A DNA stretch of 64,000 nt from SIG598 sp045580875 (GCA_045580875.1 JAZNOP010000051.1:36641-100640), one strand, 5' to 3'. Shown: positions 8,553 through 17,772, numbered from the stretch's first letter. A program made the numbers and translations. The notes: generated by a model not told the origin, from the sequence alone.

Positions 8553-9965
8553 ATGAGAAAAACAAAAATTATTGCTACTTTGGGACCATCAACTGACAGA
8601 GAAGGTGTGCTTGAGCAGATTCTGAAAGCTGGCGCTGATGTTGTTCGATTCAATATGAGCCATGGTGACCATGCGCAGCACGCGCAGCGTCTGGCAGAGC
8701 TCAGAAATATAAGCGAAAGTCTTGGTATGCCTGTTGCGGCTCTTATGGATACAAGAGGTCCGGAAATAAGAACGGGTGTTTTTCCGCAGCCGGTTGTACT
8801 GCAGGAAGGACAGAAATATACACTTACCACACGACCTGTAGAGGGAAACGAGGGGATATGCTCAATCAGCTATGCCGGCTTGCCTGAGGATATATCTGTC
8901 GGTCAGCGTATTCTCATAGATGACGGTCTTGTTGGAATGACTGTTGATGCAGTAATGGATACCGAAATAGTATGTACTGTTCATAATACCGGAAAGGTCT
9001 CATCCAACAAGGGAATCAATTGCCCGGGAATGCACTTCTCCATGCCGTATGTCAGCAACCGCGACCGTGCTGACCTGCAGTTCGGAAAGGAGCAGGATTT
9101 TGAGTATATCGCAGCTTCTTTTGTGCGCAGTGCAGAAGATGTAATGGCTCTTCGTGAGGAGCTTCATAAAATTGGCTGGACAACAGTCAAGATAATCTCA
9201 AAGATAGAAAACGCTGAGGGTGTCAGCAATATTGACGAGATTATTCAGTGCTCTGATGCAATAATGGTTGCTCGAGGTGACATGGGCGTTGAAATTGCCC
9301 TTGAGGAACTTCCTGCAATACAGAAGGACATCATCAGAAAAACTGTTGAAAAGGGAAGACAGGTCATAACAGCAACTCAGATGCTTGAAAGTATGATCAA
9401 TAATCCCCGCCCGACCAGAGCAGAAGTTACAGATATTGCGAATGCCATATACGACGGAACCAGTGCTATAATGCTCTCGGGTGAGACCGCTGCGGGCAAA
9501 TACCCTGTTGAAGCTGTTGAGACAATGGCCAGAATTGCTGAAAGCACCGAGTCGGATATAGATTACAAGAAGCGTTTCCATGATATTAAAACAACTGCGT
9601 ACAAGAATATTACAACTGCTATTTCTCATGCAACTGTAATGACTGCGCATGACCTGAATATTGCTGCGATTGTGACTGTTACTGAAAGTGGCTGGACAGC
9701 CAGAATGGTCAGCCGTTTCCGTCCGGAGTGCCCGATTATTGCAGGAACTCCGAATAAACGGGTATGGCGTCAGATGAATCTTTCGTGGGGTGTCACTCCG
9801 GTACAAATTGACGAAAAGGAGTCAACAACCGAGCTGTTCAATGCGGCCGCCGCAGCTGCCAGACAGAGCGGACTTGTCAAAAGCGGTGACACGGTTGTAA
9901 TTACTGCTGGTGTTCCGCTTGGCAAAACAGGAAATACAAATCTCATAAAGGTTCAGGAAGTATAA
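8553..9965 (+). CDS. pyk: Pyruvate kinase
   Basis: This 470-residue glycolytic enzyme transfers phosphate from PEP to ADP. Motifs in order: KIIATLGPSTD, RFNMSHGDH, MDTRGPEIRTG, KIENAEGVSNIDEI with the catalytic lysine, VARGDMGVEIALEELP, and ATQMLESMINNPRPTRAEV. It ends at the standard C-terminal domain and lacks the PEP-utiliser extension found in Bacillus pyruvate kinase. The start follows TAAGGAGC. It is monocistronic, with a strong terminator directly after the stop. Confidence 0.97.
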   Translation: MRKTKIIATLGPSTDREGVLEQILKAGADVVRFNMSHGDHAQHAQRLAELRNISESLGMPVAALMDTRGPEIRTGVFPQPVVLQEGQKYTLTTRPVEGNEGICSISYAGLPEDISVGQRILIDDGLVGMTVDAVMDTEIVCTVHNTGKVSSNKGINCPGMHFSMPYVSNRDRADLQFGKEQDFEYIAASFVRSAEDVMALREELHKIGWTTVKIISKIENAEGVSNIDEIIQCSDAIMVARGDMGVEIALEELPAIQKDIIRKTVEKGRQVITATQMLESMINNPRPTRAEVTDIANAIYDGTSAIMLSGETAAGKYPVEAVETMARIAESTESDIDYKKRFHDIKTTAYKNITTAISHATVMTAHDLNIAAIVTVTESGWTARMVSRFRPECPIIAGTPNKRVWRQMNLSWGVTPVQIDEKESTTELFNAAAAAARQSGLVKSGDTVVITAGVPLGKTGNTNLIKVQEV

Positions 9966-9967
9966 TT

Positions 9968-10005
9968 AAAACGCGTACACAGTTTTTGCTGTGTACGCGT
10001 TTTTT
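9968..10005 (+). terminator. Terminator after pyk
   Basis: AAAACGCGTACACAG, a short loop and the exact complement ending in six T. The hairpin touches the ybaK stop codon from the other side and can serve both convergent genes. Confidence 0.92.
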
Positions 10006-10480
10006 AACATGTTATATCTGCTGTCTGTATACTTATAATCCTCATCAGCTCAGAAAGTGGGAGTTCGACCTGATATCCTATTTTTCCGGCACTGAACATA
10101 ATGGTATCGAAATTGGCGGCAGACTGGTCAATGAAAGTTCTGAATGGTTTCTTCATTCCTATCGGCGAACAGCCGCCGTGAATATATCCGGTCAGAGGGA
10201 GAAGTTCTTTTGATTTAATCATACTGATGCTTTTTTCTCCGGCAGCTTTTGCCGCCTTTTTCAGGTCAAGCTCCATTTCTACCGGAATCATAAATACATA
10301 GTGCTCTCCGGAAACACCGGCTGTTACCTGTGTTTTGAATACACGTTTCGGATCCTGCCCGAGTACAGCTGCAACCTCAGTTCCGCTCAATGCATCGGTA
10401 TCCGCATAGCAATAGCTTGAATAATGAGCTTTTTTCTGATCGAGAATTCTCATTACATTGGTTTTTTCCATCTTTTTCAA
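10004..10480 (-). CDS. ybaK: YbaK/EbsC-type aminoacyl-tRNA deacylase
   Basis: This 158-residue editing protein probably hydrolyses Cys-tRNA(Pro) made in error by prolyl-tRNA synthetase. It shows the family blocks DALSGTEVAAVLG and FKTQVTAG (with the conserved lysine), plus a late GGCSPIGMKK segment that closes the active site. The proposed TTG start lies seven bases after GAGGG. An ATG three codons later is the alternative. The gene is monocistronic with its own promoter. Confidence 0.92.
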   Translation of the reverse strand: MKKMEKTNVMRILDQKKAHYSSYCYADTDALSGTEVAAVLGQDPKRVFKTQVTAGVSGEHYVFMIPVEMELDLKKAAKAAGEKSISMIKSKELLPLTGYIHGGCSPIGMKKPFRTFIDQSAANFDTIMFSAGKIGYQVELPLSELMRIISIQTADITC

Positions 10481-10535
10481 TCTGTATCCCTCGTTTTCGT
10501 AAGATTAGCTGAAAACAAATACTGCTATACTAAAC

Positions 10536-10564
10536 AGTATAGCATATTGTTCTTCGTATGTCAC
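10536..10564 (-). promoter_or_regulatory. Promoter of ybaK with a dyad over the -10 box
   Basis: Minus-strand GTGACA, 17-bp spacer, TATACT, with an upstream TG giving an extended -10. The -10 lies in one arm of a perfect 9-bp inverted repeat (TGCTATACT, AAAC, AGTATAGCA; 10523-10544). Confidence 0.65.
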
Positions 10565-10648
10565 CGCATAGATGTCAGATTGTCAGTGAATTGAGAAACA
10601 ACTGCCGGACGGAAACAGCCAGATATTTTACGTACGTATGAGTCATTA

Positions 10649-11872
10649 TCAAAGGGTGCTTTGGATATATTCATGCATTGCTTCAGCCACTATCTTGCTG
10701 TGAGCGACAGCTTCGACAACTGTTCGCGCTCCGTTGACGACATCTCCGGAGGCGAATATGCCTGGGCGGCTTGTCCGACCGCACTCGTCAGCTACAAGAA
10801 GTCCGCGCTCATTAGCATCAAGTCCGGTAGTGGTGCTTACTATGACATTCTGCGGACCCTGACTGATCGAGATGATAATGCTGTCTGCAGGATAAAGCCG
10901 GTCGCTTCCTGCTTTTTCGCTAAGCGCGCCGTCAGCAGAAATTTCCATATCGCGGAAAATAACACCGTTATCAGTGATTTCCATGGGCTTTTTGCAATAC
11001 TCAAACTTAACTCCTTCAAGCTGAGCGTAACTGAATTCATGATGGCTTGCGGCTACGCTGTCATTCAGAGAAAAACAGGATACCTCAGTACTTCCGTGCC
11101 TTATGGCGGTTCTCGCAACATCCATTGCTGCATTTCCTGCTCCAATGACGATAACTCGCTTTCCGAGCTTATATACATCAGGATTGCAGAGGTAATTGAT
11201 TGCATAATGGACATTTCCAAAGGATTCACCTTTGATTTTTAGTGTGTTTGCCTTCCATACACCAGTACCGATAAATATGGCCTTATAGCCGTCTCGGAAT
11301 AGGTCTTCAATACCGATAGCACCGCCAATGCGTGTGTTCGGTCGTATTTTTATGCCTTTGAGCTCAAGATGACGGTACTGAATGTCATCAAGCACCGTTT
11401 TAGGCAGGCGGAACTCAGGGATTCCATAACGGAGTATACCGCCGATCTGATCCTTGTTTTCAAATATGGTTACCTGATAGCCGTATCTCGCAAGGAGTAT
11501 AGCGATTGTTATTCCGGCAGGACCAGAGCCGACGATAGCAACTTTATAGCCGTTCGAAGGATGCGGCCCGTTAGTCATTTTTGTAGCGTATGTGGTCGAT
11601 ATATAATGCTCAATTGTTGAGAAGTGGACGGGAGCACCTTTTTTGCCGAGAGCACAGTGACCTTCGCACTGATTTTCGTGGTTGCAGATAAGACTGCATA
11701 CGGTGGTAAGAGGATTGTTTTCGAACAGCATCCAACCGGCCTCATCGAGTTTTCCATCTTTAAGGAGACGGATTATTTCGGGAATAGGGGTATTGATCGG
11801 ACAGCCTTTCTGACACTGCGGATTTTTGCAGCCGAGACAGCGGTTAGCTTCGTCCATTACATGAAGAGACAT
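10649..11872 (-). CDS. GltD/NfnB-like NAD(P)-dependent FAD oxidoreductase
   Basis: This 407-residue flavoprotein resembles the small subunit of glutamate synthase. The N-terminal region has cysteine clusters for iron-sulfur centres (CLGCKNPQCQKGCP and the CSLICNHENQCEGHC segment). The FAD site follows at VAIVGSGPAGITIAILLARYG, and the NAD(P)H site at VIVIGAGNAAMDVARTAIRHG. FASGDVVNGARTVVEAV closes the FAD site. No GltB large subunit or NfnA partner lies beside it, so its electron acceptor is unknown. It may pair with a ferredoxin-linked partner encoded elsewhere. AAGGAGCG precedes the start. It is transcribed away from fprA. Confidence 0.85.
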   Translation of the reverse strand: MSLHVMDEANRCLGCKNPQCQKGCPINTPIPEIIRLLKDGKLDEAGWMLFENNPLTTVCSLICNHENQCEGHCALGKKGAPVHFSTIEHYISTTYATKMTNGPHPSNGYKVAIVGSGPAGITIAILLARYGYQVTIFENKDQIGGILRYGIPEFRLPKTVLDDIQYRHLELKGIKIRPNTRIGGAIGIEDLFRDGYKAIFIGTGVWKANTLKIKGESFGNVHYAINYLCNPDVYKLGKRVIVIGAGNAAMDVARTAIRHGSTEVSCFSLNDSVAASHHEFSYAQLEGVKFEYCKKPMEITDNGVIFRDMEISADGALSEKAGSDRLYPADSIIISISQGPQNVIVSTTTGLDANERGLLVADECGRTSRPGIFASGDVVNGARTVVEAVAHSKIVAEAMHEYIQSTL

Positions 11873-12117
11873 TATTTTTCGCTCCTTTTGAAGTGTTGGA
11901 TATACTTATATTTATTATAATGCCGCCGCATGGATTTTGAAATGCATCTTTGGGTACAGATATTTTACCAGTTCGGATACGTTTGTGTTAAGATGATGCT
12001 GTGATGGTCGGAAAGAAGGAAAATTTTGAACTGCAAATTTAATTATAATATGATTGAAATTAGTGTCTGTATGATATACAATTAAATATGCTAAATCAAA
12101 ATGAAAGGATTATAAAA

Positions 12118-13275
12118 ATGTTTATTTCAGAGGATATTAAATATATTGGTGTAAATGATCATAAAATTGATCTGTTTGAGGGTCAGTATATCGTGCCCGA
12201 CGGTATATCCTACAATTCGTATGCAATTATTGATGAGAAGATTGCAGTCATGGATTCGGTTGATGCCGGATTTACTGATGAATGGCTTGATAATATCAAA
12301 AATGCACTTGATGGAAGAATGCCGGATTATCTGGTTGTTCAGCATATGGAGCCGGATCATTCTGCGAACATTGTAAACTTTGCAGAGGCTTATCCAGAAG
12401 CTAAGATAGTAGCATCAGCAAAAGCTTTTGTGATGATGAAGAATTTCTTTGGTACAGACTTTGCTGACAGGCAGATCGTAGTAGGCGAAGGGGATAAGCT
12501 TTCCCTTGGAAGCCATGAGCTGACTTTTATAACAGCACCGATGGTTCACTGGCCGGAGGTTATTGTTACATACGACAGCAAGGATAAGGTGCTGTTTTCT
12601 GCCGACGGGTTTGGCAAATTCGGAGCTCTTGATGTTGAAGATGAATGGGCTTGTGAGGCAAGACGCTATTATATAGGCATAGTAGGCAAGTATGGTGCAC
12701 AGGTGCAGAATCTGCTGAAAAAAGCAGCAGCGCTTGATATTCAGACAATATGTCCGCTGCACGGACCGGTACTTAATGATAATCTTGAGTATTATATCAA
12801 TTTGTATGATACATGGTCAGGCTACCGTCCGGAGGAAGATGGCATTGTTATTGCATATACATCTGTATATGGGAATACTAAAAAAGCAGTGCTGAAGCTG
12901 GCAGAATTACTTGAAGCAAAAGGCTGTCCGAAGGTTGTAGTCAACGATCTTGCAAGATGCGATATGGCTGAAGCTGTGGAAGATGCATTCCGTTACAGCA
13001 AAATGGTTCTTGCGACAACGACCTATAATGCAGATATATTCCCGTTTATGCGCGAGTTTATCAATCATCTGACAGAGCGGAATTACAGTAATCGTGTTGT
13101 GGGTATGATTGAAAACGGAACATGGGCACCTATGGCGGCTAAGGTTATGGCAGGTATGCTTGAGAAGAGCAAAAACCTGACGTTTACAGAAAATACGGTA
13201 AGAATCATGTCTGCGCTCAATGATGAGAGCACTGCACAGCTTGAAGCTCTTGCCGATGAACTCTGCGGCAAATAA
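12118..13275 (+). CDS. fprA: A-type flavoprotein FprA (rubredoxin:oxygen oxidoreductase)
   Basis: This 385-residue enzyme reduces oxygen to water (or nitric oxide in some members) and protects anaerobes. The N-terminal lactamase-like domain binds di-iron: HMEPDH (residues 76-81), MVHWPEV, SADGFG and CPLHGPVL supply the ligands. The C-terminal flavodoxin domain begins YTSVYGNTKKAV and binds FMN. An open frame extends to 12088, but AAAGGA eight bases before 12118 makes MFISEDIKYI the better start. Rubredoxin, its usual electron donor, is encoded 30 bases downstream. This is a strong functional link. Confidence 0.95.
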   Translation: MFISEDIKYIGVNDHKIDLFEGQYIVPDGISYNSYAIIDEKIAVMDSVDAGFTDEWLDNIKNALDGRMPDYLVVQHMEPDHSANIVNFAEAYPEAKIVASAKAFVMMKNFFGTDFADRQIVVGEGDKLSLGSHELTFITAPMVHWPEVIVTYDSKDKVLFSADGFGKFGALDVEDEWACEARRYYIGIVGKYGAQVQNLLKKAAALDIQTICPLHGPVLNDNLEYYINLYDTWSGYRPEEDGIVIAYTSVYGNTKKAVLKLAELLEAKGCPKVVVNDLARCDMAEAVEDAFRYSKMVLATTTYNADIFPFMREFINHLTERNYSNRVVGMIENGTWAPMAAKVMAGMLEKSKNLTFTENTVRIMSALNDESTAQLEALADELCGK

Positions 13276-13305
13276 GCTGCCGGAATTAAAGTACAGGAGA
13301 TAAAT

Positions 13306-13464
13306 ATGAAAAAATATATATGCGAAGCCTGTGGCTGGGTGTATGATGAGGAGCAAGGAGCGCCTGAAATGGGCATTGCTCCCGGCACAAAATTCGAGGA
13401 TCTTCCCGATGACTTTGCCTGCCCGTTATGTGGTGTAGGCAAAGATATGTTCAGCGAGGAATAA
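13306..13464 (+). CDS. rub: Rubredoxin
   Basis: This 52-residue single-iron electron carrier has two CxxC loops, ICEACGWVY and CPLCGVGKD, that hold the Fe(SCys)4 centre. It has a normal rubredoxin length and the usual acidic middle. The ATG follows CAGGAGATAA. It lies 30 bases after fprA in the same transcript and is almost certainly the electron donor to FprA. Confidence 0.96.
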   Translation: MKKYICEACGWVYDEEQGAPEMGIAPGTKFEDLPDDFACPLCGVGKDMFSEE

Positions 13465-13475
13465 ATATCAATAGC

Positions 13476-13522
13476 AAAAAATGTCTGAAGTATACTGCAG
13501 CAGTTTACTTCAGACATTTTTT
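13476..13522 (+). terminator. Terminator of fprA-rubredoxin
   Basis: AAAAAATGTCTGAAGTA pairs with TACTTCAGACATTTTTT around a 13-base loop. Confidence 0.9.
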
Positions 13523-13524
13523 CG

Positions 13525-13577
13525 TTTAAGCAGAAGAGAGAAGGCAGCTGCAGGATTATATCCCTGCAGCTGCCTTC
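13525..13577 (-). terminator. Terminator of the 91-residue protein gene
   Basis: A perfect 15-bp stem (GAAGGCAGCTGCAGG with its complement) is followed on the minus strand by TCTCTTCTGCTT. It lies just downstream of the small minus-strand gene. Confidence 0.75.
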
Positions 13578-13590
13578 TTTGTAATTTCAA

Positions 13591-13866
13591 TTATTTGTCG
13601 TCGCCGGAGAGGAGATCCTTTGCCTTATCAAGAAGATCGCCAAGCTTGCCGCTTGCAAGTGCTGCCTTTACGCCATCAATAACCTTGTCAGCGATTTCGT
13701 CAGGAATCTCAATGCCGGTAAGGCTCTCGATTGTCTTTTCAGGATCAGCCTTGAACTTCTCAAGCAGATTGTCGCTGCCCTTGATCTTTCCAACTATCTC
13801 TTCAACCTTTGCCTTTACGTCGTCGTTGCCAAGAAGGCCGCCGATTGCGTCTTTAATGTTATCCAT
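13591..13866 (-). CDS. Small acidic helical protein, function unknown
   Basis: This 91-residue soluble protein is rich in Lys, Asp, Glu, Ile and Gly and is predicted to be mostly helical. It has no cysteine or metal motif. The N terminus is MDNIKDAIGGLLGNDD, and the middle has PEKTIESLTGIEIPDE. Similar small proteins occur in Clostridia, but I cannot name a family with certainty. GGAGG precedes the ATG, and it has its own consensus-like promoter and terminator. It lies 98 bases after the oxidoreductase operon in the same direction, so a functional link is possible but unproven. Confidence 0.75.
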   Translation of the reverse strand: MDNIKDAIGGLLGNDDVKAKVEEIVGKIKGSDNLLEKFKADPEKTIESLTGIEIPDEIADKVIDGVKAALASGKLGDLLDKAKDLLSGDDK

Positions 13867-13914
13867 AATATATACCTCCGTAAATTAGCTGAAAACAGCT
13901 TTGATTGCAATTAA

Positions 13915-13943
13915 ATAATACTGTAATACGGATGAGATTTCAA
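13915..13943 (-). promoter_or_regulatory. Promoter of the 91-residue protein gene
   Basis: Minus-strand TTGAAA, 17-bp spacer, TATTAT, about 50 bases before the start codon. It shows that this gene can be expressed separately from the upstream oxidoreductase operon. Confidence 0.75.
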
Positions 13944-13964
13944 TGTTTTTCGGATAATTATGCT

Positions 13965-16004
13965 TTAATCTTCACATTTTGCGGTGAATCTGAGAGCGCC
14001 TGTGGGACAGCAGTCAACACACATGCGGCAGTCTGCACAGCCGGCAATGACATTGCTGTCGCGGAATTCAGGCTTAATAACAGTTGTAAAACCTCTGCCG
14101 ACAAGACCGAGTATTCCTTTATGTGCGTTCTCTTCACAGGTACGTACGCAAAGGTTACAAAGAATGCATTTTCCCTGATCGCGCTCGATTACACCAAGCT
14201 TACTTTCCTTGAAGCTGGTATGTGTTTCTCCGGCAAGACGTTCCGGGTGGATTACATAACGGTTGGCGTGTCGGATAAGCAAACATTCGCTGTAATCGTG
14301 ACAGCCGCATTCGAGGCAGCGTGCGGCCTCGGCGCGTGCCTGCTCTTCTGTAAATCCGAGGTAAACAGCACCGAAATCATTTCTGCGTTCATCAGCGGGA
14401 CGCTCAGGCATCTCAGCGCGGGGCAGAACAGGGCGGTCTGAGAACATTTCTTTTGTAACAGTTTTTCTGGAGACATACGGCTCAACACTGACAGCGGATA
14501 TGCCGTGCAGATATCCGTCGATGGCCACAGCCGCACGATTAGCCTCAGCAATTGCTGCAATAGCAATACCGGCACCCTTGTTGACCGCATCACCGGCAGC
14601 AAAAACGCCGTCGAGGTTGGTTTTCATGCTGGACTCATCAGCTTCAATTATGCCCCAGCGGTTGAGTGCTACAGATTCAAAGCCAACAGGGTTTACCTTC
14701 TGTCCGATGGCAGAAATTACGCTGTCAACCTCAATTATTTCGAATTTGCCTTCAACAGCTATCGGTGAACGTCTTCCGCTGGCATCGGGTTCACCAAGTT
14801 CCATAACCTGAAGCTTTACAGCAGTGACATGACCGTCTTCGCCGATTATTTCGGCAGGATTGGTGAGAAATTTGAATTCAACACCTTCTTCTATGGCTTC
14901 TTTGATCTCTATGTCTTCTGCCGGCATTTCAGCACGGGTGCGGCGGTAGATTACATATACATTTTCAGCACCAAGACGTACAGCGGTGCGGCAGGCGTCC
15001 ATCGCAGTATTACCACCGCCGACGACCGCAACTCTGCGTCCTATTGCAGGCTTGTTTCCGAGACTGACCTCGCGGAGAAAATCTATACCTCCGTAAACAT
15101 CTTCAAGATTTTCTCCGGTGCAGCGGATCGAAGAACTGCTCCATGCACCGATAGCAATCAGAACAGCATCGTACTTTGTGCGGATATCCTCGAAGGAGAT
15201 ATCAGAACCAACCTTGATTTCATTGAGCATCTCGATTCCCATCTGCTCAAGAAGGGCGATTTCGCTGTCGAGCACAGCTTTCGGAAGACGGTATTCAGGA
15301 ATGCCGTAACGAAGCATACCGCCCATCTTCGGCATAGCGTCATAAACAGTAACCTTATGACCTGCAGCAGCAAGCTGATATGCAGCTGCAAGACCGGCAG
15401 GGCCGCCGCCGATTATACCTACGGTTCTGCCTGTTGATTCAGCAATGTCAGGCATGAATGTGTTGTCTGATGCGAGATCATTATCAGCAGCGAATGCCTT
15501 GAGGAAAGCAATTGATATGGGCTGCTCTACGTTTGCTCTGCGGCAGTCCTTTTCACAGGGGTGAGGACAGATACGTCCTATAGATGCGGGAACGGGAATC
15601 TTTTCTTTGATTATTTTGACCGCCTCACGGTCATTTCCGAGTGCAATCTGCTTAAGATACCCCTGAACGTCGGTGTGTGCAGGGCAGGCAAGTGAACACG
15701 GACCTACACAATCTCCGACGTGATCACTCATAAGCAGTTCAAGAGCAACTTTTCGGGCGCGTATAACACGGTCGCTTTCGGTGTTGATGACCATACCGTC
15801 AGCAGCCACAGTAGAACAGGCTCGCATAAGTCTGCCATTGCCTTCAATCTCGACAATGCACAGTCCGCAGGCGCCATATGCCTTCACGCGCTCGTCGTGG
15901 CATAGGGTGGGGATATCTATGCCGTTGGCGGAAGCGATTTCAAGGATCGTAGCTCCGTTTTCAGCCTCTATTATTTTTCCGTTGATTGTAAGCTTGATTG
16001 ACAT
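13965..16004 (-). CDS. Fe-S/FAD NAD(P) oxidoreductase: 2Fe-2S + GltD/NfnB-like + ferredoxin domains (StnA-like)
   Basis: This is a 679-residue multi-domain redox subunit. Residues 1 to about 80 form a NuoG-type plant ferredoxin fold with a [2Fe-2S] cysteine set (CHDERVKAYGACGLC). A cysteine-rich linker (DCVGPCSLACPAHTD) leads into a GltD/NfnB-like core with an FAD site (GGGPAGLAAAYQLAAAGH) and an NADPH site (VVGGGNTAMDACRTAVRLG). The C terminus has two [4Fe-4S] motifs (CILCNLCVRTCEE; CADCRMCVDCCPTGA). It follows NuoF- and NuoE-like genes on the same strand. That trio matches my understanding of the Sporomusa-type Nfn (Stn) electron-bifurcating transhydrogenase (NADH, ferredoxin and NADPH). 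No hydrogenase HydA is present. Confidence 0.85.
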   Translation of the reverse strand: MSIKLTINGKIIEAENGATILEIASANGIDIPTLCHDERVKAYGACGLCIVEIEGNGRLMRACSTVAADGMVINTESDRVIRARKVALELLMSDHVGDCVGPCSLACPAHTDVQGYLKQIALGNDREAVKIIKEKIPVPASIGRICPHPCEKDCRRANVEQPISIAFLKAFAADNDLASDNTFMPDIAESTGRTVGIIGGGPAGLAAAYQLAAAGHKVTVYDAMPKMGGMLRYGIPEYRLPKAVLDSEIALLEQMGIEMLNEIKVGSDISFEDIRTKYDAVLIAIGAWSSSSIRCTGENLEDVYGGIDFLREVSLGNKPAIGRRVAVVGGGNTAMDACRTAVRLGAENVYVIYRRTRAEMPAEDIEIKEAIEEGVEFKFLTNPAEIIGEDGHVTAVKLQVMELGEPDASGRRSPIAVEGKFEIIEVDSVISAIGQKVNPVGFESVALNRWGIIEADESSMKTNLDGVFAAGDAVNKGAGIAIAAIAEANRAAVAIDGYLHGISAVSVEPYVSRKTVTKEMFSDRPVLPRAEMPERPADERRNDFGAVYLGFTEEQARAEAARCLECGCHDYSECLLIRHANRYVIHPERLAGETHTSFKESKLGVIERDQGKCILCNLCVRTCEENAHKGILGLVGRGFTTVIKPEFRDSNVIAGCADCRMCVDCCPTGALRFTAKCED

Positions 16005-16016
16005 GATTATCCCTCC

Positions 16017-17768
16017 TTATTCACAGATTATCGCACCGAAGCGACAGGCGGAAGCGCACTGACCGCAGCGGATACATTTGGCTTCATCTATAACCTGCGG
16101 TGATTTCAGCTGTCCGCTGACAGCACCTACAGGGCACTTCTTCTGGCAAAGCAGGCAGCCAATACACTTATCAGCATCAACGCGGTATCTGAGCAGTGCA
16201 GCACAGGCACCGGCAGGACATTTCCTGTCGTTTATATGAGCTTCATACTCGTGGCGGAAATAGCGGAGTGTAGTTATAACAGGGTTGGGGGCAGTCTGGC
16301 CAAGACCGCAGAGCGCACCGTCCTTTATTCCGATACAAAGCTCCTCAAGAAGCTCGATGTCGCCATCTCTGCCATCGCCGTTGACAATTCTGGTCAGTAT
16401 CTCCAGCATTCTCTTTGTACCGATACGGCAGGGAACGCATTTGCCGCAGGATTCCTTGGCGGTGAAATCAAGGAAGAAACGGGCGACGTCGACCATGCAG
16501 GTGGTTTCGTCCATAACAACCATACCACCGGAGCCCATGATAGCACCTGTTGCGCTGAGAGCCTTGTAATCGATGATGGTGTCGAGTTTATCTTCGGGAA
16601 TACAGCCGCCGGAGGGACCGCCCATCTGTACAGCCTTGAACGATCTGCCGTCACGTATTCCGCCGCCGATATTGAATATGACCTCACGAAGAGTCATTCC
16701 CATCGGTATTTCAACAAGACCGCCTTTTCTTATCTTGCCGGTAAGGGCAAATACTTTGGTTCCCTTGCTGTTTTCTGTTCCCATTGCAGCAAATTTATCG
16801 CCGCCGTTGTTTATTATCCACGCGACATTTGCAAAGGTCTCAACATTGTTGATGTTTGAGGGCTGCTGCAAATAACCCTTCTGAGCAGGGAAGGGGGGCT
16901 TGAGACGCGGCATTCCGCGCTGTCCTTCGAGAGATTCAATAAGTGCTGTTTCTTCGCCGCAGACAAAAGCGCCTGCACCTGCCTTGATGCGCATATCGCA
17001 GGAGAAATCGCTTCCGAGAATGTTTTCGCCTAACAGGTTGCGTTCTCTTGCCTGAGCCATAGCTTTCTTCAGGTTGACAATGGCAAGCGGATATTCTGCA
17101 CGTACGTATACAATTGCTTCAGAAGCGCCAATAGCGTATGCAGCTATGAGCATACCTTCGATAAGGGTGTGGGGATCACTTTCGATAACGGCTCTGTCCA
17201 TGAATGCACCGGGATCGCCTTCGTCGGCATTGCAGATCATGTACTTCTTTCCGCCGTTTGCATCAGACTGGCGTGCAGCGTTCCACTTGAACCATGTGGG
17301 AAAGCCCGCACCGCCGCGTCCGGCAAGACCGGAGGTTTTGATTTCTTCTATGACCTGTTCAGGAGTCATTCCTCCGAGTACCTTGCGGAGAGCCTGATAT
17401 CCATCGTCAGCTATGTAATCGTCAATGCTGGTAGGATCGATCAGACCGCAGTGGCGCAGTGCCACACGGGTCTGCTGTGCGAGAAAATCAGCATCCTCAT
17501 CTGCTATTAAAAGATCGCTTACAGCAGTAAGGTCGTTGCTGCATACCGCATTTGCTATACGCTCAGCATCGCTTTCGGATACGTGTACAAGACGTGCTTT
17601 CAGTTCTTTTCCGTCGTATATGTCAACGATAGGCTCGAGAAAGCACATACCAATACAGCCTGTACTGCCAAGCTGAAAGTTTTTGTTATCAAGCGCAGCA
17701 AGTGCATTGTAGACTTTCGCTGCGCCGGCAGCTATACCGCAGCTGCCCTGACCAACTACTATTTTCAT
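16017..17768 (-). CDS. NuoF/HydB-like NADH-binding FMN Fe-S subunit
   Basis: This 583-residue subunit oxidises or reduces NAD(H). The N-terminal thioredoxin-like 2Fe-2S region contains GSTGCIGMC. The FMN/NADH site is GRGGAGFPTWFKWN with CNADEGDPGAFMDRAVIE. A [4Fe-4S] site follows at SCGKCVPCRIGTKRM. Two C-terminal ferredoxin motifs are CIGCLLCQKKCPVGA and CIRCGQCASACRFGA. The frame stays open upstream, but AGGAGG nine bases before 17768 fixes the start at MKIVVGQGSCG. That start is four bases past the NuoE-like stop, a tight operon. HydB of bifurcating hydrogenases has the same domain order. The neighbour with an NfnB core instead of HydA argues for a transhydrogenase. Confidence 0.93.
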   Translation of the reverse strand: MKIVVGQGSCGIAAGAAKVYNALAALDNKNFQLGSTGCIGMCFLEPIVDIYDGKELKARLVHVSESDAERIANAVCSNDLTAVSDLLIADEDADFLAQQTRVALRHCGLIDPTSIDDYIADDGYQALRKVLGGMTPEQVIEEIKTSGLAGRGGAGFPTWFKWNAARQSDANGGKKYMICNADEGDPGAFMDRAVIESDPHTLIEGMLIAAYAIGASEAIVYVRAEYPLAIVNLKKAMAQARERNLLGENILGSDFSCDMRIKAGAGAFVCGEETALIESLEGQRGMPRLKPPFPAQKGYLQQPSNINNVETFANVAWIINNGGDKFAAMGTENSKGTKVFALTGKIRKGGLVEIPMGMTLREVIFNIGGGIRDGRSFKAVQMGGPSGGCIPEDKLDTIIDYKALSATGAIMGSGGMVVMDETTCMVDVARFFLDFTAKESCGKCVPCRIGTKRMLEILTRIVNGDGRDGDIELLEELCIGIKDGALCGLGQTAPNPVITTLRYFRHEYEAHINDRKCPAGACAALLRYRVDADKCIGCLLCQKKCPVGAVSGQLKSPQVIDEAKCIRCGQCASACRFGAIICE

Positions 17769-17772
17769 GAAT

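Noticed and set aside
12026..12049. Promoter TTGAAC...TATAAT for fprA
   Set aside because: The spacer is 12 bp, too short for sigma-A.
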